A stretch of DNA of 52,361 nucleotides from positions 1-52,361 of the forward strand of contig NZ_BCNS01000184.1 in assembly GCF_001528745.1 (NCBI RefSeq), read 5' to 3'. Made by a program: the position numbers and the translations under genes. The first letter of the stretch is position 1. Each line of letters begins with the position of its first letter. Below are positions 34,106 to 43,253 of the stretch, piece after piece. The notes under the pieces are model-generated. The model was given only the letters and a program-made list of their open reading frames with translations, had not been told where the DNA came from and did not search any database. Source of the DNA: Marinobacterium profundum (GTDB lineage Bacteria; Pseudomonadota; Gammaproteobacteria; Pseudomonadales; Balneatricaceae).

Positions 34106-36859
34106 TTATCCGTTTTCCAGCTCGAGTTTAGTCGGGTCTGCGGTGGTCGGGGAATGTCGCTGCGGTGGCTGGGTTGCGGATGACTGCGGTGCCGCTGCCT
34201 CCTGTTCCTTGCGTTCTTTGTCTGCGCCGGGCTTTTTCTCCAGCAGCCGGTAACGACTGCCGTCGCCGGCCCGCTCACCCTCTGGTGGCGACTGGAAGGC
34301 GATACCGCCCCCCACCAGGCTTTCCAGTGAGTCGCCGTCGATCTTCAGTCCTTTGGTGAAACTGAATTCGGCGCTGAAACCGCTGATATTCCAGAACTGG
34401 CTACCCTGGCGTACCAGGTGGGCGTGCTCGGCCTGGATATGAGCGAAGATATCCACCGACTGACCATCGCCGGTAAGTCTGAATCCGGTGACTTCCCCTA
34501 CCGGCACCTGGCGGTAGAACACCCGGCTACCCTTTTCCAGGGTACCGAGCTGATCCGCATTGAGCACCAGGTTAAGCCCGTAGCCGCGGGCGCCTTGTGG
34601 TGCGCTGGCGGAGGCGACGAAATACTGGTTCGGGTCGGCATCAGTGGCGCCGGGACTGACTTCAACATGGTTGCCGAAGAGGATATCCGCCGGGTTTCTG
34701 ATGGCGGATAGACGCACTTCTGGCTGCTCAATCCAGAAACGACTGCCCTTGCGGGCCAGAAAGTGTCCTTCGCTGAACAGCACTGCGGTGGCATCAATGG
34801 TGCCCTGGGTATCGTACAGTCGTACCTGTTCGATACGCCCCACCTGGAGACCGCGGTAGCGGATGGGAGCACCGGCCTGCAGCTCGCGGTCGGGCGGGAA
34901 CAGAATGCGTATTTCCAGTCCCTGCTCGACACTGCGCGCATGGTCGGGATACAGCTGGAAACGCGGGCTGGCGCCAAGGGCGTCGCCGCCCTCCGGCGTC
35001 TCAAAGGCAATGCCGCCGGTGACCAGACTGGCTAGGGAGTCGGTTTTAACTCTCAGGCCCTGCTGCAGATTAAAGTCCGCCGACACACCGCTGGCGTTCC
35101 AGAAGCGCGAGGCGGTGGTAATCAGCCCGCGGTAGGGCTTGTCGATCAATAGCTCGATTTCAACGCTGTCGGCTGCAGGCAATAGGCGGTAGTGGTTGAC
35201 GTGCCCGACAGTCAGCTGCCGGTACAGCACCGGGGACCCTACGGCGATGGAGCCCAGGCTCTGGGCTTCCAGTTTCACCTTAAGCTTGTCGGCCCGCTCG
35301 GCGTAGAGCAGTTTGCCCTGGCCTGAGGCGGCATCGAAATCGCTATACAGTGTGAAGCGCTGACTGGTCTCGGCGGCGCGGGCTTCACGCACATCGGGCG
35401 TAAAGAAGCTGATGCCGCCATTGATCAGGGTGTGTAGCGACTCAGTTTGCACTTTAACGCCCTCTAGTCCCGCGGCAAAGCGAACGCCGCTGCTGTTCCA
35501 GAAGCGGCTGTGGCTCGCCACCAGGTCGCGATACTGCTCACGGATAACGCCGTGGATCAGCACCTGCTGGCCTTTGTCGATGAGTTCATAGCCGACCACT
35601 TCCCCCACCGGTAGCTGGCGAAACAGGATCGGCGAGCCTCGGGATATGGAGCCCAGCTGGTCGGTGGTCAGCTCCACTGCCAGGCCTCCCTGCACTGTTG
35701 CCCGCAGGGGGGCTGAAGCCAGTGCGGTAAATCTGAATTGCTCGCTGCCGGTACCGGGCTCCAGGTTGATATAGCTGCCTTTCACCAGTTTGCGCCAGTC
35801 GCCCAGGCTATCCAGTGTCAGTTCGGGGCGCTCGAGCCAGAAGCGGGAGCCGCTGCGCAGCAGGTTGCGGGCGCGGGGGTCGATCAGCATCTGCACACGC
35901 ATCTGGCTGAAATCGTCGCTCAATTGCAGGCTGCGGATACGACCGATGCGGATGCCCTGGCTCATCACGTCGGTGTTTTCGCTGATGGCGGTGGTGCCGG
36001 GGAATAGTAGCTCCACTTCTATGCCATTCTCGGCCGCTTCAAAGTCGGAATAGAGTTTGAACTGATCGCCGCTGCTGGCCTGGGGGGATTCGTAGTCTTC
36101 GTTGCTAAAGTGAATGCCGCCGGCAATGATGGCTGCCAGGGAGCCAATGCGAATATCCACCTTGGGCAGATCCGCTTTTATCTGGATGCCGCTGGCGTTC
36201 CAGAATCGGGAGTTTTTCTTCACCAGATAGGTGTAGCGCGGCTCTATATAGACATCCAGCTGGATGTCGTCGGCCTCGCCTGATAACCGGTAGTCCACCA
36301 CCTCGCCGACATCGATGTGGCGGTAGTAGACGCGGGAACCGCGGTTGATGGATTCGGCACTGTCGGCGAACAGGGTGATATAGAGGCCATCATCGTTCTT
36401 GTCCGGCGGTGGCAGATCGCTGCGGGCGCTGAAATAGCGCGTCGGCACGCCTTCGCCTGGCTTGATGCCGATGTAGTAGCCTGACAGCAGGGTCTCCAGG
36501 CCGCGTACACCGGATAGCGAAACCTGGGGTTTGACCAGCCAGAACTCGGTACCCTCGCGCAGCAGCTGCTCAGCCTCGGGTGCGACTTCTATCATGGCAG
36601 TTACTGTCTTGAGATCTTCGTTCAGGCGCAGGGATTTCAGGGTGCCGCCGGGCAGACCCTTGTACAGCAGTTTGGTCTTGTTGATTTCGAGCCCTTCGGC
36701 CGAGTCGAACACCACTTCTATTTGAATGCCGGCCTCGCGGTAGCTCTTGTAGACCAGCCAGCCTGCGATCAGCGCCGCCAGCAATGGCAGTATCCACACG
36801 GCCGATGGGCCGCGGTGGCGACGAACAAGGGCTGGCGTGGGGGGTGTAGCGTCGGTCAT
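34106..36859 (-). CDS. letB: LetB-like intermembrane lipid transport protein, seven MCE domains
   Basis: A 917-residue protein with one N-terminal membrane helix (about 19-41) and seven MCE domains. They open near residues 46, 159, 278, 393, 528, 650 and 768 with related texts such as IQIEVVFDSAEGLEINKTKL and LKVKLEAQSLGSIAVGSPVL. Seven repeats match E. coli LetB (YebT), which forms a hexameric tunnel across the periplasm for phospholipids. The C-terminus adds a charged, Gln/Pro-rich tail (about 860-917). It is preceded by letA (55-base gap), giving the usual LetA-LetB pair. Confidence 0.93.
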   Translation of the reverse strand: MTDATPPTPALVRRHRGPSAVWILPLLAALIAGWLVYKSYREAGIQIEVVFDSAEGLEINKTKLLYKGLPGGTLKSLRLNEDLKTVTAMIEVAPEAEQLLREGTEFWLVKPQVSLSGVRGLETLLSGYYIGIKPGEGVPTRYFSARSDLPPPDKNDDGLYITLFADSAESINRGSRVYYRHIDVGEVVDYRLSGEADDIQLDVYIEPRYTYLVKKNSRFWNASGIQIKADLPKVDIRIGSLAAIIAGGIHFSNEDYESPQASSGDQFKLYSDFEAAENGIEVELLFPGTTAISENTDVMSQGIRIGRIRSLQLSDDFSQMRVQMLIDPRARNLLRSGSRFWLERPELTLDSLGDWRKLVKGSYINLEPGTGSEQFRFTALASAPLRATVQGGLAVELTTDQLGSISRGSPILFRQLPVGEVVGYELIDKGQQVLIHGVIREQYRDLVASHSRFWNSSGVRFAAGLEGVKVQTESLHTLINGGISFFTPDVREARAAETSQRFTLYSDFDAASGQGKLLYAERADKLKVKLEAQSLGSIAVGSPVLYRQLTVGHVNHYRLLPAADSVEIELLIDKPYRGLITTASRFWNASGVSADFNLQQGLRVKTDSLASLVTGGIAFETPEGGDALGASPRFQLYPDHARSVEQGLEIRILFPPDRELQAGAPIRYRGLQVGRIEQVRLYDTQGTIDATAVLFSEGHFLARKGSRFWIEQPEVRLSAIRNPADILFGNHVEVSPGATDADPNQYFVASASAPQGARGYGLNLVLNADQLGTLEKGSRVFYRQVPVGEVTGFRLTGDGQSVDIFAHIQAEHAHLVRQGSQFWNISGFSAEFSFTKGLKIDGDSLESLVGGGIAFQSPPEGERAGDGSRYRLLEKKPGADKERKEQEAAAPQSSATQPPQRHSPTTADPTKLELENG

Positions 36860-36914
36860 TGTACAGCCTCAATAAGGGTGTCGGTGTCAGGCTTAGTGTG
36901 GTGTCGGCTTTGTA

Positions 36915-38201
36915 TCATGATCGCGGTGGCTCGCAAACGTCGGTTGTGGACGGGCTTTCATTGCGGGCTGCATTTTCCAGATGGCGATCCCAGATAAGTC
37001 GGGTATCAAATTTCTGCGCCGCCATCATGGTGCAGATGACCACCGCCGCAAAGGCCGTGGCACCGTGGTTACCGATGATATGGGTCAGGTTGCCCAGCTG
37101 CACCAGCGCCACCAGGATGCCGACGACAAAGATGTCCAGCATAGACCAGCGCCCCACCCATTCCACGAAACGGAACATGAGCATTTTCTGGCGCAGATTG
37201 GTGGTCCAGCCGCGCTGCACGCTGAGCAGCAGAATGAGCATGCCGATCAGCTTGCCGACGGGAATCACCACGCTGGCAACCAGTACCACCAGGGCGATCC
37301 AGAACAGGCCGTGCTGGGTCAGCTCGATCACACCCTCGATAATAGTGCTAGGGTCGCCGCGGCCCAGGGTGCGGATGGTCATGATCGGTAGCAGATTGGC
37401 CGGTAACAGCAGAAACAGGGCCGATGCCAGCAAGGCCCAGGTCCAGCTTAGGGAGTTTGGGGTACGGGCATGCAGTTTGGCGTGACAGCGCGGGCAGGGG
37501 GTGCCTTCCAGCGCAGGGGGGCACAACAGGCTGCAGTCGTGACAGCAGATGGGGGCTGCATCGGTTGCCTCATGCTGGCTGTAATCGAGCTGCGGGTGTG
37601 ACTGGCGTGCGCCAATCAGATGCCAGAACAGATCCTTGTTAAGCATGGTGGAGCTGAGCAGTGTCACCAGAATAAGTGCTACCAGGCTGTAGAGACCAAG
37701 GCCGGGTTCAATGGCGGCAACATCAACCAGCTTGACCGCCGACACTGCAATGCCGAGCAGGTAGACCTCCAGCATGCCCCATTCGTCCAGATGCTGGTAG
37801 CTGCGCAGTGCCAGTGCTGTACCGCGCCAGTAGCGGCGTCCGTGCAGCGAGGCGCTGACGTAGAGCAGCAGCAGCAGCTTGATCAGCGGCACCAGCATAA
37901 CAAACAGCAGAATCAGCAGTGCCACCAGCCAGAGGCCATCCTTGTAGAGCGACATGGCGCTGGAAAACACCGTCTGGCTCTGGCGCATGCCCACGGCTTC
38001 CAGTGTCAGCAGTGGATACAGATTGGCCGGCACGAACAGTATCAGCCCGGCGACAGCCAGGGCCAGGGTGCGTTCAATACTGTTGATACTGCGGGAAATC
38101 AGGGTGGAGCCGCAGCGCGGGCACAGCGCCAGGCTGCCGGGCGGCACCTCTGGCCGGATCAGCAGCAGATCGCAGTCGTGGCAGGCGATCATGTTTTCCA
38201 T
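36915..38201 (-). CDS. letA: LetA-like inner-membrane protein (PqiA family)
   Basis: A 428-residue membrane protein with two related halves, each with a zinc ribbon followed by four helices. Cysteines occur at C7, C10, C28 and C31 (ACHDCDLL and LCPRCGS) in the first, and in CCHDCSLLCPP and CPRCHAK in the second. PqiA-family helices follow, such as ERTLALAVAGLILFVPANLY. It likely loads or receives lipids at the inner membrane for LetB. The gene order letA-letB-lipoprotein on the minus strand is one operon. No ABC ATPase is encoded nearby, as for the E. coli system. Confidence 0.93.
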   Translation of the reverse strand: MENMIACHDCDLLLIRPEVPPGSLALCPRCGSTLISRSINSIERTLALAVAGLILFVPANLYPLLTLEAVGMRQSQTVFSSAMSLYKDGLWLVALLILLFVMLVPLIKLLLLLYVSASLHGRRYWRGTALALRSYQHLDEWGMLEVYLLGIAVSAVKLVDVAAIEPGLGLYSLVALILVTLLSSTMLNKDLFWHLIGARQSHPQLDYSQHEATDAAPICCHDCSLLCPPALEGTPCPRCHAKLHARTPNSLSWTWALLASALFLLLPANLLPIMTIRTLGRGDPSTIIEGVIELTQHGLFWIALVVLVASVVIPVGKLIGMLILLLSVQRGWTTNLRQKMLMFRFVEWVGRWSMLDIFVVGILVALVQLGNLTHIIGNHGATAFAAVVICTMMAAQKFDTRLIWDRHLENAARNESPSTTDVCEPPRS

Positions 38202-38391
38202 GGTATGGGTCTGTGTCTCCGTAAGGTCGATGGACGTTGTCGCGCATCATAGGCCCGACAGCACCAAAGGCTCCAGTATGCCAGATTCCCCTGCGCTGCC
38301 CAGCGCCCCTTCTGCACAGGATGGCACTAAATTATGGCAGCTGTGGTCTTTGCGCTACGGCTTTGCATCATCTATGGCCCGGCCTGAGCCC

Positions 38392-38419
38392 TTGTGCCTT
38401 GAGCCTGATCCGCTATAGT
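38392..38419 (+). promoter_or_regulatory. Probable sigma-70 promoter of pdxH
   Basis: TTGTGC (38392-38397) and TATAGT (38414-38419), 16 bases apart, end about 60 bases before the pdxH start. The rest of 38202-38391, shared with the letA upstream region, shows no other clear signal. Confidence 0.5.
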
Positions 38420-38481
38420 GCTGCGCTTGTCATTATCAGGCCTGCGCCTGCCGGCAAGCGGGCGCGACACAGGGGATTTAC

Positions 38482-39132
38482 ATGACCGACAATACAGGTG
38501 ACTACAAGGCGTTGCGGCGCGAGTATCAGGCCCAGGCGCTGGATAAGGCGGATCTTGCGGCCGATCCGGTGGAACAGTTTGGGCGCTGGCTGAGCGAAAT
38601 TCGTGTGCTGATGCCCACGGATGCAACCTCCATGACTCTGGCGACGGCTGATGCCACCGGCATGCCGGCGGCACGCATTGTGCTGCTGAAGCATTTTGAT
38701 GCCGAAGGTTTTTGCTGGTATAGCGATTACCGCAGCCACAAGGGGCAGGATCTGGCCGAGAATCCGCAGGCAGAGCTGATGTTCTACTGGCCGCTGCTGG
38801 AGCGCCAGGTGCGTATCTGTGGTGTGGTTGAACGCCTGCCGGATGCGTCGGCCCAGAGTTATTTTGCCGCGCGCCCGCTGGGCAGTCGCCTCAGTGCTGC
38901 GGCGTCGCAGCAGAGCGCGGTGGTCGACAGCCGGGCGACGCTGGAGCAGCGGGTCGAGGCCTTGCGCGCTCAGCACGCAGACGAGCAGGTGCCCAAGCCC
39001 GCACAGTGGGGCGGTTATCGCCTCCAGCCCCTGGCCTTTGAGTTTTGGCAGGGTCGCGAAAGCCGGCTGCATGACCGTATGCGTTACCGCTTGCAGGACA
39101 ATGCCTGGATAATCGAACGACTTCAGCCCTGA
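38482..39132 (+). CDS. pdxH: Pyridoxamine 5'-phosphate oxidase
   Basis: A 216-residue FMN enzyme that oxidises pyridoxamine or pyridoxine phosphate to pyridoxal phosphate, the final step of vitamin B6 synthesis and salvage. Family motifs: FMN-binding RIVLLKHFDAEGFCWYSDY and SHKGQDL, substrate-binding RPLGSRLSAAASQQS, and the C-terminal WGGYRLQPLAFEFWQGRESRLHDR split over about 174-196. ATG at 38482 with aggggattt leader. It starts a run of four plus-strand genes (38482-40953). Confidence 0.95.
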   Translation: MTDNTGDYKALRREYQAQALDKADLAADPVEQFGRWLSEIRVLMPTDATSMTLATADATGMPAARIVLLKHFDAEGFCWYSDYRSHKGQDLAENPQAELMFYWPLLERQVRICGVVERLPDASAQSYFAARPLGSRLSAAASQQSAVVDSRATLEQRVEALRAQHADEQVPKPAQWGGYRLQPLAFEFWQGRESRLHDRMRYRLQDNAWIIERLQP

Positions 39133-39141
39133 GGATTGACC

Positions 39142-39819
39142 ATGACGACTTATTTACCCTGTCAAACCCGCGAACCTGAAGGCCCGGTAAGGGCCTGCGT
39201 TATCTGGCTGCATGGCCTTGGTGCCGATGGCGGAGACTTTGTGCCCGTGGTGCCCTATCTCGAATTGCCCGCCGATGCCGGCGTGCGCTTCGTGTTTCCC
39301 AATGCACCGGTGCGCCCAGTCACGGTAAATGGCGGCATGCGCATGCCGGCCTGGTACGACATTCTGGAAATGAAAATCGACCGCAAGATTGATCAGGCTT
39401 CGCTGGATGTTTCGGCGCAGCAAATCGGGGATCTGATCGAGCGTGAGATCGCCAGCGGCGTGCCGAGTGAGCGCATTTTCCTGTTCGGATTTTCCCAGGG
39501 CGGCGCCGTGGCCTATCACACAGCACTGCGCTATCCGCGAAAGCTTGGCGGTGTGGCAGCGCTATCAACCTACCTGGCCACGGCCGACCGCATGGCGGCC
39601 GAAATGAATGCCGCTAACGCTGAGCTGCCGATTCTGATCTGTCATGGCAATCAGGACGATGTGGTGCCGCTGCAGCTAGGTCTGCGCGCGCGTGAAGCGC
39701 TGCAGGGCCTTGGCCTGGCACCGCAATGGCACGACTACCCCATGGCCCATGAGGTCTGCCTGCCCGAGCTGCAGCAGCTGGGCGCCTGGTTAACACAGCA
39801 TTTGTCTGAAAAGGAATAA
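39142..39819 (+). CDS. Carboxylesterase/phospholipase-type alpha/beta hydrolase
   Basis: A 225-residue serine esterase of the EstB/lysophospholipase-like (COG0400) family. The nucleophile is in FGFSQGG, the acid in CHGNQDDVVP, and the histidine in YPMAHEVCLPE; the opening WLHGLGADGGDF forms the oxyanion hole. No signal peptide, so cytoplasmic. The ATG at 39142 was chosen over a TTG two codons earlier because gaggattgacc gives better spacing. It follows pdxH by only 9 bases and precedes the SlyD-like gene by 4, so an operon is likely. Confidence 0.92.
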   Translation: MTTYLPCQTREPEGPVRACVIWLHGLGADGGDFVPVVPYLELPADAGVRFVFPNAPVRPVTVNGGMRMPAWYDILEMKIDRKIDQASLDVSAQQIGDLIEREIASGVPSERIFLFGFSQGGAVAYHTALRYPRKLGGVAALSTYLATADRMAAEMNAANAELPILICHGNQDDVVPLQLGLRAREALQGLGLAPQWHDYPMAHEVCLPELQQLGAWLTQHLSEKE

Positions 39820-39823
39820 ACCC

Positions 39824-40300
39824 ATGAAAGTGGCCGAAAATACCGTTGTCAGCTTCCATTACCGCCTGTTCGACGACGAGGGTGTGCTGGAAGTGGATAC
39901 CCGTGATGGCGATGCTCTGCCGTATCTGCATGGTCGCGCCAACATCATTGTCGGGCTGGAGCAGGCCATGGCGGGGCACCAGGCAGGCGAGACCCTGCGG
40001 GTGAAGGTCGCGCCCCAGCTGGGCTACGGTCTCTATGACGATGACAAGGTGCGCACCCTGGAACCTTCCTTCTTTGAGGGGCTGGAGGATTTCGGCATCG
40101 GCTTTAGCTGTCAGCTGGAAGATGACGAAGGCACGCTGGAGCTGGCCACAGTAGTGGATATCGACGAGGAAGGCGTCACCGTCGACAGTAATCATCCTTA
40201 TGCTGGTCGCACCCTGGATTTCGAAATTGAGATAGTCGCTGTGCGCGCCGCGACCGAGGCAGAGATCGCCAGAGGGCGGCTGGAAGAGACAGCCGCATGA
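39824..40300 (+). CDS. FKBP-type peptidyl-prolyl isomerase, SlyD-like
   Basis: A 158-residue protein with a split FKBP domain and an inserted-flap (IF) chaperone domain, as in SlyD: MKVAENTVVSFHYRL, LHGRANIIVGLEQAM, then the IF segment (about 68-125) and NHPYAGRTLDFEIEIVAV. The His/Cys-rich metal-binding tail of E. coli SlyD is absent, ending instead in RGRLEETAA; it is thus a tailless type with folding rather than nickel function. The ribosome site aaggaa sits in the end of the preceding gene. Its stop overlaps the next gene by four bases. Confidence 0.9.
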   Translation: MKVAENTVVSFHYRLFDDEGVLEVDTRDGDALPYLHGRANIIVGLEQAMAGHQAGETLRVKVAPQLGYGLYDDDKVRTLEPSFFEGLEDFGIGFSCQLEDDEGTLELATVVDIDEEGVTVDSNHPYAGRTLDFEIEIVAVRAATEAEIARGRLEETAA

Positions 40301-40953
40301 GGTCCTTGCTGCGCGCTACATCAGGTGCAGCGCGCTGGCTGCGCCGACCGGCACGGGGCGTTTTTTGGCTGCTGTGCCTTGGCGTATTGCTGGCGGGCTG
40401 CAGTCGGGAGCCGGAGTTGCCGTACTTTGCCCCCGGCACCCGGGTGCTGGCCTTTGGCGATAGCCTGACCTTTGGTACTGGCGCTCAGACCGATCAAAGC
40501 TATCCTGCGCGGGTGGCCGAGGCGACGGGCTGGGATCTGCGTAACGCAGGTGTACCGGGGGAGCTTGCCGAAGATGGGCTGGTACGGTTGCAGTCATTGC
40601 TGCAGGCAGAGTCTCCGGCACTGGTGTTGCTGTGTCATGGCGGTAACAACCTGTTGCGCGGGCAGTCTGAGGAGCTTATCCGTAGCCAGCTGGCCGGCAT
40701 GATCGAGCTAGCCCAGGCGCAGGGTACGCAGGTGGTCTTGCTGGGGGTGCCCAAACCTACATTACTGGTGAGAACTGCGGGTTTCTACGCCGATCTGGCA
40801 GATGAATACGGCCTGGTATATCTGCCTGACGCCATAGCTGACGCCCTGTCCGATCCTGCGCTCAAGTCCGATCAGATCCACCCCAATGCAGCGGGCTACG
40901 CCGCTATAGCGGACCAGCTGGTGGCGCTATTGCGCGATTCTGGCGCTCTGTAG
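40297..40953 (+). CDS. SGNH-hydrolase esterase (TesA/arylesterase-like)
   Basis: A 218-residue exported GDSL-type esterase. A long N-terminal region carries a lipobox LLAGC (C about 35), so it is likely anchored in a membrane facing the periplasm. Block I is AFGDSLTFGTG with the nucleophile Ser; the GxND block reads GGNNLL, with Asn for Asp; block V is DQIHPN, holding the Asp and His. The altered GGNN is common in TesA relatives and still provides the oxyanion Asn. Start overlaps the SlyD-like stop (ATGA). Last gene of this run. Confidence 0.88.
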   Translation: MRSLLRATSGAARWLRRPARGVFWLLCLGVLLAGCSREPELPYFAPGTRVLAFGDSLTFGTGAQTDQSYPARVAEATGWDLRNAGVPGELAEDGLVRLQSLLQAESPALVLLCHGGNNLLRGQSEELIRSQLAGMIELAQAQGTQVVLLGVPKPTLLVRTAGFYADLADEYGLVYLPDAIADALSDPALKSDQIHPNAAGYAAIADQLVALLRDSGAL

Positions 40954-41037
40954 GGCCCTCTGTTGGCGTTGAACCAGGGCGACTCCACAGTATTTTCAGG
41001 TTTTAGGCGACAATAGTCGGCGGTGCAATGCCGCTGA

Positions 41038-41295
41038 CTACATCTTTTCACGCCACTTCAAATCCCCAATCTGCACATTCAGCCATTCAAAACCGATGCG
41101 CCGGGCCACGGCCGCTGCGCCATCCAGGCTCTTGAATTCACGCTCTGACTTGCTGCGCTGCAGATCCAGCGTCACCACCTCATTGTCCTTGGCGACAAAT
41201 TTGAGCGTCCAGCCCCGTGCCATCGATACCGGAATGGCCTGGCAGGAATCGAATACTCCAGCCTTGAAAAGAAGTTTTATCTCTCTTTCCTGCAT
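41038..41295 (-). CDS. Small RepB-like protein, 85 residues
   Basis: Opens MQEREIKLLFKAGVFDSC and has the FKSLDGAAAVARRIGF segment; I recall similar 85-95 residue proteins in Pseudomonas mobile elements, labelled plasmid replication protein RepB. That name is inherited and the function is unproven. No cofactor motif; one Cys. The start at 41295 (in preference to 41322) fits the family. Its upstream side is an abrupt AT-rich stretch, unlike the rest of the window, which suggests acquired DNA. Stands alone. Confidence 0.6.
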   Translation of the reverse strand: MQEREIKLLFKAGVFDSCQAIPVSMARGWTLKFVAKDNEVVTLDLQRSKSEREFKSLDGAAAVARRIGFEWLNVQIGDLKWREKM

Positions 41296-41322
41296 TCTCT
41301 TAATTCCTATTTGATTAATCAT

Positions 41323-41590
41323 TTATAGATTAGTGATAAGTATATATAGATAGATGATTTATCGCAAGTTTAAGGCGCTGATATAATGTCTTTAAGTTAT
41401 TGTTATTAAAGGATTTTTAAATTAATTTACAGGTTGTCTTATTGGTTTTTAATGGTATTTGTAAGTCATTGATTTATATAAATAAAATAGCAATAAATAA
41501 TGCAGGTTTTTAGAACATAAATGCATATATAGATTCTTCAATTTAATATTTTTGATTAATCGTTATATTAATTTTGATTTTTGTCGTGTT
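41323..41590. other. AT-rich island without genes
   Basis: Almost 270 bases of conspicuously AT-rich DNA with many TATA- and TTAA-type steps, in contrast with the GC-rich surroundings. No open frame of note, no clear inverted repeat. It could be the promoter region of the RepB-like gene bound by H-NS-type silencers, or a remnant of transferred DNA. The remaining 41591-41793 has normal composition and shows nothing. Confidence 0.7.
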
Positions 41591-41793
41591 GAAGCAACGC
41601 GGCTGCCCCATGAACGGGCTCAGCCGGGTCGAAAGAGCAGAGCGGGTAGATGAACTAGAGGGAAAACAGGGAGAAGGCGAACAAAAGGGTAATCAGCGGC
41701 CGTCGGTCGGAAGGCGTTAACCAGGCCCTGTATATAACGGGATTACTGCGAAGGCAGAAGAACAAACATCGGGCTGGGGCAGCCGAGTCTGGA

Positions 41794-42408
41794 TTACCAG
41801 AACCAGCCGCCGGTGCTGAGGTTGTCTTTGCATTGACTGTACTGGCTGGCATAGCGTTTTGAGCGTTGGTCGACCTTGTTGGCGACGCCGATCAGCCAGG
41901 CTTTGCGGTTGTAGCTGCCACTGCGGTACCCGCCCCAGCCCTCGTGGTAGGCCAGATACTGGTTGCGTGCATCCCACTTGGAAACACCGGTTTGTGACTG
42001 GGTCTTATGGGTATACCAGCCGACAAAGTCGATGGCATCGGCGAAATTATCCCGGGACGACCAGCCATTGTCAGATTCCCGTTGATAGTCGCTCCAGGTC
42101 GTGGTCTTGGCCTGGCTGTAGCCATAGGCGGAGCTGGCCCGGCCGTAGGGAATCAAGCCGAGGAACCAGCGCATTGGGGGGCGGGCATCATGTCGAAAAC
42201 CGGATTCCTGATACATGATGGCCATGGGCACATGCACCGGCGTGCCCCAGCGCTTGTTCATATCCAGCGCGGCGGCATACCAGTCAGTTTTTTCTTCAAA
42301 AATGGCACAAAGATTATCGGGTTTGCGGGGCGGCGAGCTGCTGCAGCCGGCCAGAAGCGAGGCGGCGAGCAGGCAGCACAGGGTGAGTTGTCTGGATGTC
42401 AGTGGCAT
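41794..42408 (-). CDS. Lytic-transglycosylase-like lipoprotein (SLT fold)
   Basis: A 204-residue lipoprotein; the lipobox LLAGC places the lipidated cysteine at about 22. The mature region fits the transglycosylase SLT family: VPMAIMYQESGFRHDA has the catalytic glutamate in QESG, followed by SAYGYSQAKTTTWSDY and NFADAIDFVGWY. It would cut the glycan strand of peptidoglycan at the envelope. Same architecture as lipoproteins in Pseudomonas annotated as transglycosylase SLT-domain proteins. The start is the first Met after the gap; the ribosome site is weak. Lies 56 bases downstream of the SMR gene on the same strand. Confidence 0.85.
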   Translation of the reverse strand: MPLTSRQLTLCCLLAASLLAGCSSSPPRKPDNLCAIFEEKTDWYAAALDMNKRWGTPVHVPMAIMYQESGFRHDARPPMRWFLGLIPYGRASSAYGYSQAKTTTWSDYQRESDNGWSSRDNFADAIDFVGWYTHKTQSQTGVSKWDARNQYLAYHEGWGGYRSGSYNRKAWLIGVANKVDQRSKRYASQYSQCKDNLSTGGWFW

Positions 42409-42464
42409 TGAGCAGCCTTTGTCAGATGCTGATTGCTGCCAAGATTACCAGATTATTCAGCGGC

Positions 42465-42794
42465 TTAGTGGCCGGACATATTGGAAAACAGGTTCAGCAC
42501 CATCACGCCCGACAGAATCAGGCCTATACCCAGTACCGCGGGCCAGTCGAGGCGCTGCTGATACAGGAACCAGGCAACAATGGTGACCAGTACAACCCCC
42601 ACACCGGACCAGACCGCATAGGCAATACCTACCGGAAGGGTTCGCAGCGTTAGGGACAGGCACAGAAACGATATGCCGTAGGCGACGACGACCAGCGCCG
42701 AAGGGCCTGGTCGAGTGAAACCGTCGGCGGCCTTGAGCGCCGAAGTACCTATAACCTCGGCAACTATGGCAATTATCAGATAGAACCAGTGCAT
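42465..42794 (-). CDS. SMR-family small multidrug transporter (EmrE-like)
   Basis: A 109-residue four-helix inner-membrane protein. The essential glutamate is E13 (IAIVAEVIGTSALK), equivalent to EmrE E14. PVGIAYAVWSGVGVV in helix 3 and GIGLILSGVMVLNL in helix 4 match the family. Works as a dual-topology dimer, exchanging cationic compounds (quaternary ammoniums, polyamines or guanidinium-type solutes) for protons. Subtype cannot be fixed, although the text is closer to EmrE/QacE than to Gdx. Start with gaggatcgca leader. Confidence 0.92.
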   Translation of the reverse strand: MHWFYLIIAIVAEVIGTSALKAADGFTRPGPSALVVVAYGISFLCLSLTLRTLPVGIAYAVWSGVGVVLVTIVAWFLYQQRLDWPAVLGIGLILSGVMVLNLFSNMSGH

Positions 42795-43253
42795 TGCGAT
42801 CCTCGCCCACTGAAAGGGTTTTTATTGTTGTGCGGCAACGGCCGCCTGCAGGCTATCGAACCCGGCTGCCAATCACAGGTCAGGGGGTACAGATAGCAAC
42901 AGAGACAATCTGTCGGCCACTGTTAAGGCACCTGTTCCCTGTGCGAGCGCGGCGCCGATCCGACGTAGCGGCCAGCATGCTACACCTGCACCTTTGTGTT
43001 CTGCAAATGCACAATCATGGTGCGGCCCTAACAGGGCTCCAAGTCCTCGTTTGCTATCACGCCAGTGTGTGAAGGTATTAAATTCATTTAAAACAATAAG
43101 TTAATATTGATCGTAATTCATTATTCATAATTGGTATGGGCTTTGCTCTGTTCCCTGGCAGTCACGCAGACCGGCACAGGTGCAGCTGGGCTGCGTCAAC
43201 AGAGTTGCTGTCGCACGGATGGCAGTACTTTTACGCATGCAGGGGACCTGACT
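42795..43253. other. Divergent intergenic region between the SMR and TRAP genes
   Basis: 459 bases with no supported gene. The part next to the TRAP operon (43078-43130) is AT-rich and probably holds its promoter, though no strong -35/-10 pair could be chosen (TTGATC then TAATTG at about 15 bases is the best). A plus-strand frame runs in from 43131 but lacks protein character before 43254. Confidence 0.6.

Noticed and set aside
41038-41295. Evidence of a plasmid or replicon from the RepB-like name
   Set aside because: The label is inherited from database names. No iterons, partition genes or relaxase are near, and the surroundings are chromosomal core genes.
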